Shown here one piece after another: positions 14,934-23,851 of a stretch of DNA of 48,049 nucleotides. The position numbers and the translations under genes were made by a program. The stretch comes from Opitutia bacterium. Lineage in GTDB: Bacteria; Verrucomicrobiota; Verrucomicrobiia; Opitutales; Opitutaceae. The stretch covers positions 1-48,049 of the forward strand of contig CANFSZ010000018.1 in the NCBI GenBank assembly GCA_947449835.1, written 5' to 3'. The notes beneath the pieces were generated by a model that was not told the origin of the DNA, did no database searches, and saw only the letters and a list, made by a program, of their open reading frames with translations. Every line of letters begins with the position of its first letter. Position 1 is the stretch's first letter.

Positions 14934-15893
14934 TTAAACTTCGTTGGCTTGGGCGATGGGTTTTTTACCGGCGAGGAAAAGCGTGAGGTTTTCGACGGCA
15001 CAGGAGGCTTGGCGCTGGACGCTCTCGTGCGTGCGCGAGCCGATGTGCGGCGTGATGATGACATTGGGCAAGCCGAGGAGTGGGTGGTCGGCCGGCGGGG
15101 GCTCTTGGTCGAGCACGTCGGCGGCGTAGGCGAGGAGATGCTTCGACTTGAGGGCGGCGACGAGCGCGGTGAGATCGACGAGTTCGCCGCGGCCGGTGTT
15201 GACGATGACGGCGCCCTTTTTGATAAGGGGGAAATTGGCGGCGTTGATGAGGCCCTTGGTGGCCGGCGTGAGCTTAGTGTGCAGGGAGATGATGTCGGAC
15301 TGGCGGAGGACGTCGTCGAAGTTTTCGACGCGCGTGATGTCGTGCCAGCGAGCGAAATCTTCATCCCAGTAGTTGCCGTAGCCGATGACTTTTAGGCCGA
15401 AAGCTTTGGCGCGGATGGCGACCTCTTTGCCGATGCGACCGAAGCCGACGATGGCGAGGGTCTTGCCGCAGACCTCGTTGCCGGTGATACGCGTCCAACG
15501 GCCGGCGGCGGTGTGATTGGCCTCGACGACGAGGTTACGCACGGCGGCGAGCATGAGGCAAAACGTGTGTTCGGCGACGGTGGTGTGATTGACGCCGGGC
15601 GTGAAGAGCACGGGGACCTTGAGATCGGTGGCGGCTTTGACGTCGATCTTGTCGAGGCCGATGCCGTACTTGGAAATGACCTTGAGGCGCGGGAGAGATT
15701 TCTGGATGACGGCGCGCGTGAGAGCGTCGTCGCCGCAGAGGTAGGCGTCGAATTGGCCGGCGAGTTCCAACATGCGCGCTTCGGAGAGCGGGCCGCGTTC
15801 GCGGACGATCTCGAAGTTGGCGGCGGCTAGCATCTCGTGATGGATGCCGGGCGTGTCTTGGAACGAAGTGGTCGTGAGGAGGACGCGAGTCAT
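14934..15893 (-). CDS. D-isomer-specific 2-hydroxyacid dehydrogenase (phosphoglycerate dehydrogenase-like)
   Basis: The 319-residue NAD-dependent enzyme has a Rossmann fold inserted in a catalytic domain. 'VGFGRIGKEVAIRAKAFG' (150-155 is GFGRIG) binds NAD. The catalytic set is Arg235 in 'NTGRGELVD', Glu264 in 'DQEPP' and His283 in 'TPHIGSRTHES'. It lacks the ACT domain of long SerA enzymes, so it may serve sugar-acid catabolism rather than serine synthesis, as its neighbours suggest. It is the first gene of a minus-strand unit with the Ldh-type enzyme and KDG kinase, and diverges from the GlcD-type oxidase across about 200 bases that should hold both promoters. Confidence 0.88.
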   Translation of the reverse strand: MTRVLLTTTSFQDTPGIHHEMLAAANFEIVRERGPLSEARMLELAGQFDAYLCGDDALTRAVIQKSLPRLKVISKYGIGLDKIDVKAATDLKVPVLFTPGVNHTTVAEHTFCLMLAAVRNLVVEANHTAAGRWTRITGNEVCGKTLAIVGFGRIGKEVAIRAKAFGLKVIGYGNYWDEDFARWHDITRVENFDDVLRQSDIISLHTKLTPATKGLINAANFPLIKKGAVIVNTGRGELVDLTALVAALKSKHLLAYAADVLDQEPPPADHPLLGLPNVIITPHIGSRTHESVQRQASCAVENLTLFLAGKKPIAQANEV

Positions 15894-16097
15894 GTGGATG
15901 AGAGGATGAACAATCGCACACGAGTCTGCGGAAAGTGAAGCGAAAGTTTAGTCATGCCGTTAAACGAAAGGAGACTTGGTTGTGCCCATCAAACGGTAGC
16001 GGGGCGAGTTGAAGCGGAGCCGATGGGCTAGGTTGAACACGTAATGCGCAGGGAATCGCATTGCCCGTGAGCGCGACCTGCTTTGGCTGAGGTTGAA

Positions 16098-17534
16098 ATG
16101 AAGACCTTTGCGAAAGCCACGATGGAATTGCAGCGGAAGCTCGGCCGAAAAGCGGTGCGCACGGACGACGCGGCGTGTCAGGCCGCATCTTATGATAGCA
16201 GCAAGCTCTCGTTTCTGCCCGAGGCCGTGATCTTCCCGCGGCGCGAGGTGGACATCGGCGTGGTGCTCGTTATCGCGAATCGCCAGGGCGTACCCGTGAC
16301 CGTGCGAGGCCGCGGGACGACGTTGACCGGAGCTGCGGCGCCGCGACGTGGTGGCTGGGTCATCGATATGCTCGGGCTGAACAAAATCTCGGTCGATGCC
16401 GAAGCTGGCATGGCCCACGTGCAAACCGGCGCGAAAGTGGCCGACATCCAACGCGCAACCGAAGTGGTGGGTTGGTTTTATCCGCCTGATCCCTCGTCGC
16501 GCGAATATTGCACCATCGGCGGCAACATCGCTTGTAATGCCGGTGGCATGCACGGCGGTAAATACGGGGTGACGCGGGATTTCATTCTCGCGCTCGAAGG
16601 TTTTTTGCCGACCGGTGAATTCGTCAAATGGGGCACGCCGACGAAAAAGTTTTCTTCTGGCTTCAACCTGCGCGATCTCTGGATCGGCAGCGAAGGCATG
16701 CTCGGGATCGTGACGGCGGCGACGTTGAAGTTGATCCCGACGCCAGCGGCGCGGTGGACCTTGCTCGCGGCGTTTGAGACGGAGATTGAAGCGTTTCGGG
16801 CTGTGCGGGCGCTGTTCCGTGCGCGGGTGCAACCGGCGATCTGCGAGTTTCTCGATCGCTACTCGGTGATGTGCGCTGAGCGCGCGACCGGCGTGACGGT
16901 GTTCGCCGGACAAGCGGGGAAACCCGTGTTGTTAATCGAGCTGGCCGGCACGGCGAGTGAAGTGCGCGAAGTGAAGAAAACTGTCTTGGCCTGGGCCGCG
17001 GAGTCCGCGCTGGCGCATCGGGCCGCGAAGAATCGCGCCGAGGCGGAGGCGCTGTGGGCGGTGCGCCGAAAATGCTCGGGCGCGATGTTCGAACTCGGCG
17101 ACGCCAAGCTCAACGAAGACATCGTCGTGCCGATGCGAAACTACGAGGCGTTTGCCGTGTTTCTGGAGAAATTACGGAAGGAGTCGAAGCTCTCGATCCC
17201 GACCTTCGGGCATCTGGGCGACGGCAATCTCCACGTGAATATCATGTACCACAAAGCCGTGCCGGCCGAAGTGCGGGCCGCAGAAAAAGCGGTGCAGAAA
17301 CTCATGCAGACCGTCGTCGCGCTCGGCGGCGCGATCTCGGGTGAACACGGGATTGGCTTGGCGAAGTCCCCGTTTTTGCGGTTGCAACATTCGCCGGCGC
17401 AAGTGCGCGCGATGCAGGCCGTGAAGCAAGCGCTCGATCCGAAAGGGATTTTGAATCCGGGGAAAATGTTCGAAGTGTTTGAAGTGTGGAAGCACCGCCG
17501 CATCGACGTGAAATTCCCCTGGGATCATAAGTGA
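16098..17534 (+). CDS. FAD-linked oxidase, GlcD/D-lactate dehydrogenase type
   Basis: This 478-residue flavoprotein oxidises a 2-hydroxy acid such as glycolate or D-lactate to the keto acid. The FAD PP-loop is 'VRGRGTTLTGAA' (69-80). 'GGNIACNAGGMHGGKYG' and 'WIGSEGMLGIVT' complete the FAD site. 'FGHLGDGNLHVNIM' and 'ISGEHGIGLAKS' are the metal/substrate motifs of the C-terminal domain. It lacks a fused iron-sulfur domain, and no GlcE/GlcF partner is next to it. The ATG at 16098 has GAGG five bases upstream, a rare good ribosome binding site here, and I prefer it to the in-frame TTG at 16083. It is divergent from the sugar-acid operon and probably shares its pathway. Confidence 0.88.
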   Translation: MKTFAKATMELQRKLGRKAVRTDDAACQAASYDSSKLSFLPEAVIFPRREVDIGVVLVIANRQGVPVTVRGRGTTLTGAAAPRRGGWVIDMLGLNKISVDAEAGMAHVQTGAKVADIQRATEVVGWFYPPDPSSREYCTIGGNIACNAGGMHGGKYGVTRDFILALEGFLPTGEFVKWGTPTKKFSSGFNLRDLWIGSEGMLGIVTAATLKLIPTPAARWTLLAAFETEIEAFRAVRALFRARVQPAICEFLDRYSVMCAERATGVTVFAGQAGKPVLLIELAGTASEVREVKKTVLAWAAESALAHRAAKNRAEAEALWAVRRKCSGAMFELGDAKLNEDIVVPMRNYEAFAVFLEKLRKESKLSIPTFGHLGDGNLHVNIMYHKAVPAEVRAAEKAVQKLMQTVVALGGAISGEHGIGLAKSPFLRLQHSPAQVRAMQAVKQALDPKGILNPGKMFEVFEVWKHRRIDVKFPWDHK

Positions 17535-17630
17535 GGAAGCGGATTTAACCTTGCGGCGCCGCGCGGGCTCACGGTATCGCCCGAGGATGCGAATGGGTTT
17601 ATTTCCGAGCAACGCGGGCTGAAGGGATCA

Positions 17631-19172
17631 ATGCGCGCGTTCATTACTTCATGGCGGAGATGGCTCGGACTGGTGCTGCTCGTGATCGTGGCCTTCGGTT
17701 TTCGGGCAGCGCATTACTCGGAAAACTACGGGCATCCGGACGAGACGATTACGGTCGAAGTCGTCGGCCACATGCGCAGCTCGGGCGATTGGGACACGAA
17801 TTGGGCGAAGGCGAACCTCGAGCCGGGGTTTCGCTATGAGCAATATAACTTCGCTTCGTACCTGCACGCGACGTTTGGGTTTTATCGGTTGGTGAAAGTG
17901 ATTCCGGCTTTGGACGAGTGGCGTTCGCGCGATGGAGGATTTTGGGTTTATCGGTTTTTCTCCGTGATTTTGGCGACGTTGGCCGTCATGCAAACCTGGT
18001 GGTTGGCGCGAAGGATAGGCGGGGCGCGCGTCGGACTCGCGGCGGGGGCATTGGTGGCGGTGCTGCCGGGCTTGGTGCAAGATGCGCACTACGCGCGGCC
18101 GGAGGCCTTTGTGACCGTGCTGACGTTGGCGGCGGTAGTGTTGGGTTTACCGCGGGGTAAATTTTCGGCGTGGCGCGTGTTCGGTGCGGCGGTGATCATC
18201 GGCGTCGCGGTGGCCTGCAAAATTTCGATGTTGGCTTTGGCATGGCTGCCGCTGGTGGCTTTGATTCCGGTCGAACGTGGAGTGGTGGCGGGGCGACGTC
18301 ATTGGGCTGGGGCGGTGGGACTGACGTTGACGGGCTTGATCTTTGGCTTCGCGGCTGGGGCGCCCGATGCGGTGGCGCATTTGGAGATTTATGCGCGTGG
18401 CGTGTTGTATTTGGCGCAGCAATACGCGGGGCTGCATCCGCCGCATAGTCCGATGGTGGATAAGACAGCGGAGGGGCTTTTGACTGGCTATTATGTGAGC
18501 ACCTTGGGCGGGCTTGGGTTGGCGGCGGGTCTGGGCGGGGCCATGGCCTTGGGGTGGCAGCGGCGCGGGAGAGAGTGTGTGGCTTTGGTGGGCCCCGTGG
18601 TTTTATTTGTGGGGTATTTTTGCACGCGGAGTGTTTTTTTTGAGCGTAATCTGAGCCACGTGTTGCCGTTGGGTTGTGTGTTGATGGCCTTAGGTCTAGC
18701 TGCTGGCGCGAGCTGGATTGGGCGGTGTTGCGGTGTGCGCGCGGCGTGGTTTCTAGCGGGCTTGTTGGCCTTGGCGCTGGTGCGACCGACGGATATTTCG
18801 ATGCGATTGATCCAAGTGTTTTCGGGTGGGCCGGCCAATGAACGCGCTGTAGAGATGGAGCGGCTGCGGCTGGCGCATCCTGAATTGGGGTGGCGCGAGA
18901 CGGATTTGCTGAACAGCGCACCGTTGGAGGAGCTCAGAAAACATTTTAAGGACGCGGGTGGAGCGTTGCTCGTGCGGGTGATTGATTATCACGACGAGTG
19001 GAGCGCCTATCATGGCGCGTTGTTGCAGGCGCAATTTGAGGCGAAGCTACTCGCTACGGCGCCGAGTGCGTTTGGCGATGTCGGGAGTTGCACCTTGCAC
19101 ACTTACGGGAGCTGGACGGATCGCTTTTACCTGGTCAAAGGTGTGCTAAAGGACGCTGGGGCAGGGAAATAA
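17631..19172 (+). CDS. GT-C (family 39-like) membrane glycosyltransferase
   Basis: The 513-residue protein has about ten hydrophobic helices. A first helix (about 11-25) is followed by a loop with 'YGHPDETI', an acidic motif in the position of the catalytic Asp of GT-C enzymes, and later 'DAHYARPEAFVTVL'. This is the layout of GT39/ArnT-type transferases that use polyprenyl-phosphate sugars on the outer face of the inner membrane. The acceptor cannot be told; lipid A, glycan or protein are all possible. It stands alone between the oxidase and smc. 'AAGGGA' five bases before the ATG gives a weak ribosome binding site. Confidence 0.8.
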   Translation: MRAFITSWRRWLGLVLLVIVAFGFRAAHYSENYGHPDETITVEVVGHMRSSGDWDTNWAKANLEPGFRYEQYNFASYLHATFGFYRLVKVIPALDEWRSRDGGFWVYRFFSVILATLAVMQTWWLARRIGGARVGLAAGALVAVLPGLVQDAHYARPEAFVTVLTLAAVVLGLPRGKFSAWRVFGAAVIIGVAVACKISMLALAWLPLVALIPVERGVVAGRRHWAGAVGLTLTGLIFGFAAGAPDAVAHLEIYARGVLYLAQQYAGLHPPHSPMVDKTAEGLLTGYYVSTLGGLGLAAGLGGAMALGWQRRGRECVALVGPVVLFVGYFCTRSVFFERNLSHVLPLGCVLMALGLAAGASWIGRCCGVRAAWFLAGLLALALVRPTDISMRLIQVFSGGPANERAVEMERLRLAHPELGWRETDLLNSAPLEELRKHFKDAGGALLVRVIDYHDEWSAYHGALLQAQFEAKLLATAPSAFGDVGSCTLHTYGSWTDRFYLVKGVLKDAGAGK

Positions 19173-19221
19173 TTTTTCCGTTTGCCCGCGCTCGTCACGG
19201 CCGCTCACACTATTTCCTTTC

Positions 19222-22200
19222 ATGTATCTCAAGGCGCTAAAACTGCACGGCTTCAAGTCCTTCGCGGACCCTACGACCCTCCGTTTCGAACCCGGTGTGA
19301 CGGCCGTGGTGGGTCCCAACGGCTGCGGCAAATCCAACATCGCAGACTCCATCCGATGGGTGCTCGGCGAACAGAGCGCGAAAGCCCTGCGCGGCGGCAA
19401 GATGCAGGACGTCATCTTCGAAGGTGCCGACACCCGCAAGCCCGCCCAGTTGTGCGAGGTTTCCCTGCTCCTCACGGACTGCGAAAAACAACTCGGCAGC
19501 GAATTTCACGAAATCGAAATCACGCGCCGCGTCTACCGCGACGGTCAGAGCGAATACGCTTTCAACGGACAACCCTGCCGCCTGAAAGACATTCAGAAAC
19601 TTTTCATGGATACCGGCATCGGCCGGACCAGTTACTCGATCATGGCGCAAGGCCAGATCGACCAGATTCTCTCCTCGAAGCCCGAGGAGCGCCGCGCAGT
19701 TTTCGAAGAAGCCGCCGGCATCACGAAGTACAAGAGCCAACGCCGCGAAGCGATGAGCAAGTTGGCGTTGACCGATCAAAATCTCGCCCGCGTCGCGGAC
19801 GTGGTTGGCGAAGTCGGCCGCCAGATCGGCAGCCTGCGCCGTCAAGCGGCCAAGGCCATGCGCTACAAGCGGCTCAATCATCGCCTGCGCCATCTCAGCC
19901 TCGCCTGGAGCGGTTTTCATCACTCCCAACTCACCGCCACGCTCGGCGCGCTTGAGGCCGATGTCGCCACGTTGCGCGCCGAAGCCGATAGCCGTCGCGC
20001 CAGTCGCGAAGAACAAGAAATCGCGCTCGAAGAAAAGAAGAGTCTGCGCAGTCGCCTCAACCAACGCGTGCAAGATGCCCAGCAAGGGGTTTACGACGTG
20101 CGCTCGCAAAAAGAATCCGCCGAAAACGCCGCCAATCTCGCGCACATCCGTCGTGCCGGCCTCGAGGATCGCCTCGGCTCATCCCGCGGCAATCTCGGCG
20201 AACTCGAGATGCAGCTGCGCGAAGTCACCGCCCAAGGCGACACCGCAGCCCAAGATAAACAACACGAGCTCGGCCTCCTGGGCAGCAGCGACGCCGTTTT
20301 CCAACAACGCAATCGCGAGCTCGCTATCGTTGAAGGCGAACTCACCAAGCTGGAGCAAGACCTCCAGCAAGCGAAGTTCCAGCTCCTCCAATTTGAGAGC
20401 ACCGTCGCACGACTGCGCACGGATTGTTCCGGCTACGAGGTGGATCAGAAAACCAGCGCACACCGTCACGATTCCCTCGCGCAAGAAATCGAATCCATCC
20501 GCCAACAACAGGCCGCCGCCGCGCAACAAGTCGCCGAGCTCGACGCCCGCACGGAAGAAGCTCTCGGTGAAAAATCCCGCGCGCACAGCGAATCGGTGAC
20601 CGCCCAGCAAGCGATCACGACGCTCACCAGCGAGTTCCGCGAAGCACAGCGCAAACTTTCCGAAATCGACCGCCAACTCGCCCAACGCACCGCGCGCCTC
20701 AAGTTGCTCCAACAACTCCAAGAACGCTGGGAAGGCTTCGGCGAAGGCGCCAAAGCGGTTCTCCAAGGCCGTCTCGAAACCGCGCTTAACGGCGCGAAAG
20801 CCTCGCCCATTTCTCAGGGACTCGACGTCAAACCCGAGTTCGGCAAAGCCGTCGAAGCCATCCTCGGCTCCGCCGCCGAAGCGATCAGCGTCAGCGATCT
20901 CAGCACGGCCCAGCGCATCCTCGCGCAGCTCGAAAACGAACAAATCGGCTCCGCCATTCTCCGCATCACCGAGTGCGGCGTGCGCCAGGAAGCCGCCTAC
21001 GAATTACCCGCGGGCCTGATCTCCGCTACGACCGCCGTCAGTTCGGAAATCGAAGGCCACCCCGCGCTCGCGCTCTTCGGTAGCTGTTACATCGCCGATG
21101 ACCTTCCGGCTTTCTTGGAATTTTGGCGCGCCAATCCCGGCTTTGCTTTCCTCGCGGTCGCTACCCGCAAGGGCGATCTCGTGGACCGCCGTGGACTCGT
21201 TTATGGCGGATATCACGGCTCGAAGAAATCCTCCAACAGCATTGTTCAACGCGAAATCGATCTGCGCGAAACCGCCAAGGCCCTCGCCGATGAACAACGT
21301 CTCCACGACGAGCAGAAACTCGCCATCGACGCGTTAAACGCCCGTCTCGTCGAGGCTGAACAATTACTCGAGCAACGCCGCACGGAAATCCTCGCGATCA
21401 CGCAAACGGTCGCCGCCGTGCAAGCTGAACAGCGCAACGCCCAGCGCAACGCTGAAGAAATCATCGCGAAATTGCGTCGCATGGAAAACGAGCTCACCGG
21501 GCTCGAACAAGCACGCAACGAGGCTCACTCTCGCTGGGACAAAGCTCAAATCGGACTGACCACCGCCGAAGCCGATGGCGTCGCCCAGCGCGAACAGATC
21601 GCGCAAAATGAGAAGCGCATCGTCGAACTGCGCACTGATCGCGACGTCAAACGCGACTCCCTCGCGCAAGCCCGACTCGAACTCGCGGAGCGTCGCCAAA
21701 AAGTCGAAGTCCTCGACCGCGGTCTCGGCGAAATGGCCCGCCGTAGCCAACAACTCGGCGAACTCTTGGTTCAACGCCAACAAGAGATTGAAAGCTGGAC
21801 CGACCAAGTCAGCGAACTGGCCAGCGAATCCGACGGACAACGCGCGCGCTCCGTTCAACTCGGCGAGACTCTCGTTATCGCGCAGGAACAAGTAGAGAAA
21901 ATCCGCGTCGAGCTCGTCGACGTCGAGCGCGAGATCAATGGTCTTGAATCCGCGCAACACTCGCTGCGCAGCGACGCCGAAGCTGCCCAATCCGCCCTCG
22001 CCAAACACGACATTAAACTCGCCGGCGACCGCCAACGCGCGCAATTCATCGCCGAAGAAGTCACCCGCGAATTTCAGGCCAACATCGCTCAACTCGATTG
22101 GCGCCATTTCTATTGGCACGCCGACGGCGAGCCCGAGGGCATGAAACTCCTCGACCTCGACGAAGAGGATGAAGGCGAAGAAGCCGCTCCGCCCGCACCG

Positions 22201-23061
22201 GCGCCCGACGCCACCATGGCCGCCGAAGGCGAAGTCGCCGAACCGACCAAACGCCGCCGTAAACCCAAGGGTCCCAAGCCCGATCCGACGCCCGAAGATC
22301 TCGCCGGTTTGGAAAATATCAACTGGGATGAAATTAAGTCGGAAATCGACATACTTCGCACGCGGCTCAACGGCCTCGGCGCGGTCAATCTCGTCGCCAT
22401 CGAAGAATACGCGGAGCTCAAACAGCGCCACGACTTCCTGCGCACGCAGACGGACGATCTCACCAACGCTAAAGCCGAACTGATCAAGGCGATCGACGAG
22501 ATCAACCTGACCTCACAGCAGCAATTCGCTCTCACCTTTGAGCAGATCAAAAAGAATTTCGAGTACACCTTCCACACGCTCTTTGGCGGTGGTCGTGCGG
22601 CCCTCGAATTGATCGCAACCGACGACGTCCTCGAAAGCGGCATCGAAATCGTCGCGCAACCTCCCGGTACGAAGCTCAAGAGCATCACGCTCCTCTCTGG
22701 CGGACAAAAAACGCTGACGGCGGTGGCGCTGCTCTTCGCGCTCTACATGGTGAAACCGTCGCCCTTCTGTTTGCTCGACGAGTTGGACGCGCCGCTCGAC
22801 GAATCCAACATTGGTCGTTTCACCGACCTGTTGAAAAAATTCGTCGGCGAATCGCAGTTCATCATTATCACGCACAACAAGCGCACCGTCTCAGCGGCGA
22901 GCGCGATTTACGGCGTGACGATGGAAGAACGCGGTGTGTCCAAGACCGTGTCGATGCACTTCAACAACGAACATTCCATCGCGGAAAAACCGACGGCCAA
23001 CATCGCCGAAGCCGTCAGCGGGGCGCGAGCCGGAGCCACGGCCGGCTTGCCCTCCGCTTAG
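19222..23061 (+). CDS. smc: Chromosome segregation protein SMC
   Basis: The 1279-residue ATPase condenses and separates chromosomes as a ring with ScpA and ScpB. Walker A is 'GPNGCGKSN' (31-39) with 'IRWVLGEQSAKALRGGKMQD' after it. Two long coiled coils flank a hinge near residues 520-680 ('GAKASPISQGLDVKPEFGKA'). The signature 'LLSGGQKTLTAVALLFALYM' begins near 1157 and Walker B 'FCLLDELDAPLDESN' follows. Unlike standard SMC (about 1150-1200), it carries an acidic, Pro/Ala-rich then Lys/Arg-rich insert at about 974-1030, just before the C-terminal head. A short low-complexity tail follows the head. scpA and scpB are not in the window. The leader TATTTCCTTTC has no Shine-Dalgarno. Confidence 0.97.
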   Translation: MYLKALKLHGFKSFADPTTLRFEPGVTAVVGPNGCGKSNIADSIRWVLGEQSAKALRGGKMQDVIFEGADTRKPAQLCEVSLLLTDCEKQLGSEFHEIEITRRVYRDGQSEYAFNGQPCRLKDIQKLFMDTGIGRTSYSIMAQGQIDQILSSKPEERRAVFEEAAGITKYKSQRREAMSKLALTDQNLARVADVVGEVGRQIGSLRRQAAKAMRYKRLNHRLRHLSLAWSGFHHSQLTATLGALEADVATLRAEADSRRASREEQEIALEEKKSLRSRLNQRVQDAQQGVYDVRSQKESAENAANLAHIRRAGLEDRLGSSRGNLGELEMQLREVTAQGDTAAQDKQHELGLLGSSDAVFQQRNRELAIVEGELTKLEQDLQQAKFQLLQFESTVARLRTDCSGYEVDQKTSAHRHDSLAQEIESIRQQQAAAAQQVAELDARTEEALGEKSRAHSESVTAQQAITTLTSEFREAQRKLSEIDRQLAQRTARLKLLQQLQERWEGFGEGAKAVLQGRLETALNGAKASPISQGLDVKPEFGKAVEAILGSAAEAISVSDLSTAQRILAQLENEQIGSAILRITECGVRQEAAYELPAGLISATTAVSSEIEGHPALALFGSCYIADDLPAFLEFWRANPGFAFLAVATRKGDLVDRRGLVYGGYHGSKKSSNSIVQREIDLRETAKALADEQRLHDEQKLAIDALNARLVEAEQLLEQRRTEILAITQTVAAVQAEQRNAQRNAEEIIAKLRRMENELTGLEQARNEAHSRWDKAQIGLTTAEADGVAQREQIAQNEKRIVELRTDRDVKRDSLAQARLELAERRQKVEVLDRGLGEMARRSQQLGELLVQRQQEIESWTDQVSELASESDGQRARSVQLGETLVIAQEQVEKIRVELVDVEREINGLESAQHSLRSDAEAAQSALAKHDIKLAGDRQRAQFIAEEVTREFQANIAQLDWRHFYWHADGEPEGMKLLDLDEEDEGEEAAPPAPAPDATMAAEGEVAEPTKRRRKPKGPKPDPTPEDLAGLENINWDEIKSEIDILRTRLNGLGAVNLVAIEEYAELKQRHDFLRTQTDDLTNAKAELIKAIDEINLTSQQQFALTFEQIKKNFEYTFHTLFGGGRAALELIATDDVLESGIEIVAQPPGTKLKSITLLSGGQKTLTAVALLFALYMVKPSPFCLLDELDAPLDESNIGRFTDLLKKFVGESQFIIITHNKRTVSAASAIYGVTMEERGVSKTVSMHFNNEHSIAEKPTANIAEAVSGARAGATAGLPSA

Positions 23062-23072
23062 GCTAATCCCGG

Positions 23073-23808
23073 TTGAAACCTCGGCTGAAATTCATCTGGG
23101 GCGCGAGCCAGGTTATCAAAGGACGCTGGTACGTCGGACTCTTTGGTTTTTACGATCGAGAGGAAGGCGTGCCCGATAGCGGGCTCGCCCTCAGCGTGCG
23201 CGGAATGTTGGCGTGGTCGACGAGTTTGCCCTTGGCCGGATATCTCACCGCGGCCTCGGCGCTTTTTCTCTGGCTGGATCGCAATGCGTTTAACCGCCTG
23301 GGCTTGAGCGATACGTCGAGCGCCCCGTCTTACAGCGCATGGCTGAGACGGAACCGAATCGAGCGGATCTGCCCTGATCGCTTCAACCGATCCTTAGTAG
23401 CGTCCGGCAACAGTCGGCCACGGAGCAGGCTTTGCGGGTTTGATTTTTTTGAAAAACTAAACCACGCCATCGCGCAAAAAATTGGGCGGAATCGCAACGC
23501 GCCGTCCGCGAAGTGCGCAACCGCCGGCCCGCACCGGAGTGGTTTTCGGCGCGGGATGCGGAGTTGTTGTGGGCTCAACTTAGACTCGAGCACGGGCTGG
23601 GGGATCGGCTTGCGGGTTTGATCACTGCCAAGGTTTACCTCGACAGGAGTGAAGGGCGGGCACAGTTGGTATGAGCTTGGCGCAGGAATTGTATGCGACG
23701 GGCAAGAAGGACGAAGCCGTGGGGCTCGTGCGCGAAGTGTTGCGGAAGACTCTGGGCTTCACGCCAGCGGAGCGGGTCCTCGCGGCGTGGGTGCCGCCGA
23801 AAAAATAA
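23073..23808 (+). pseudogene. Decayed membrane/TPR protein gene with two frame breaks
   Basis: Three pieces in three frames look like one broken gene. Frame one (from ATG 23073) gives 'RLKFIWGASQVIKGRWYVGL' and a hydrophobic segment 'LAGYLTAASALFLWLDRNAF', then loses protein character after about 23340. A second frame at about 23483-23674 reads 'REVRNRRPAPEWFSARDAEL' and 'AQLRLEHGLGDRLAGLITAK', clearly protein-like, and ends at a TGA. A third frame from the overlapping ATG at 23671 reads 'SLAQELYATGKKDEAVGLVR' and ends 'AAWVPPKK' at 23808. The sum resembles a one-helix membrane protein with TPR-like repeats whose middle has been deleted. The bases between 23808 and the exonuclease gene hold nothing clear. 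Confidence 0.65.
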
Positions 23809-23851
23809 CGCGGGTTTGCCAGCGGCGAGTGCGCCTGTTCCGCTTTCGGGC

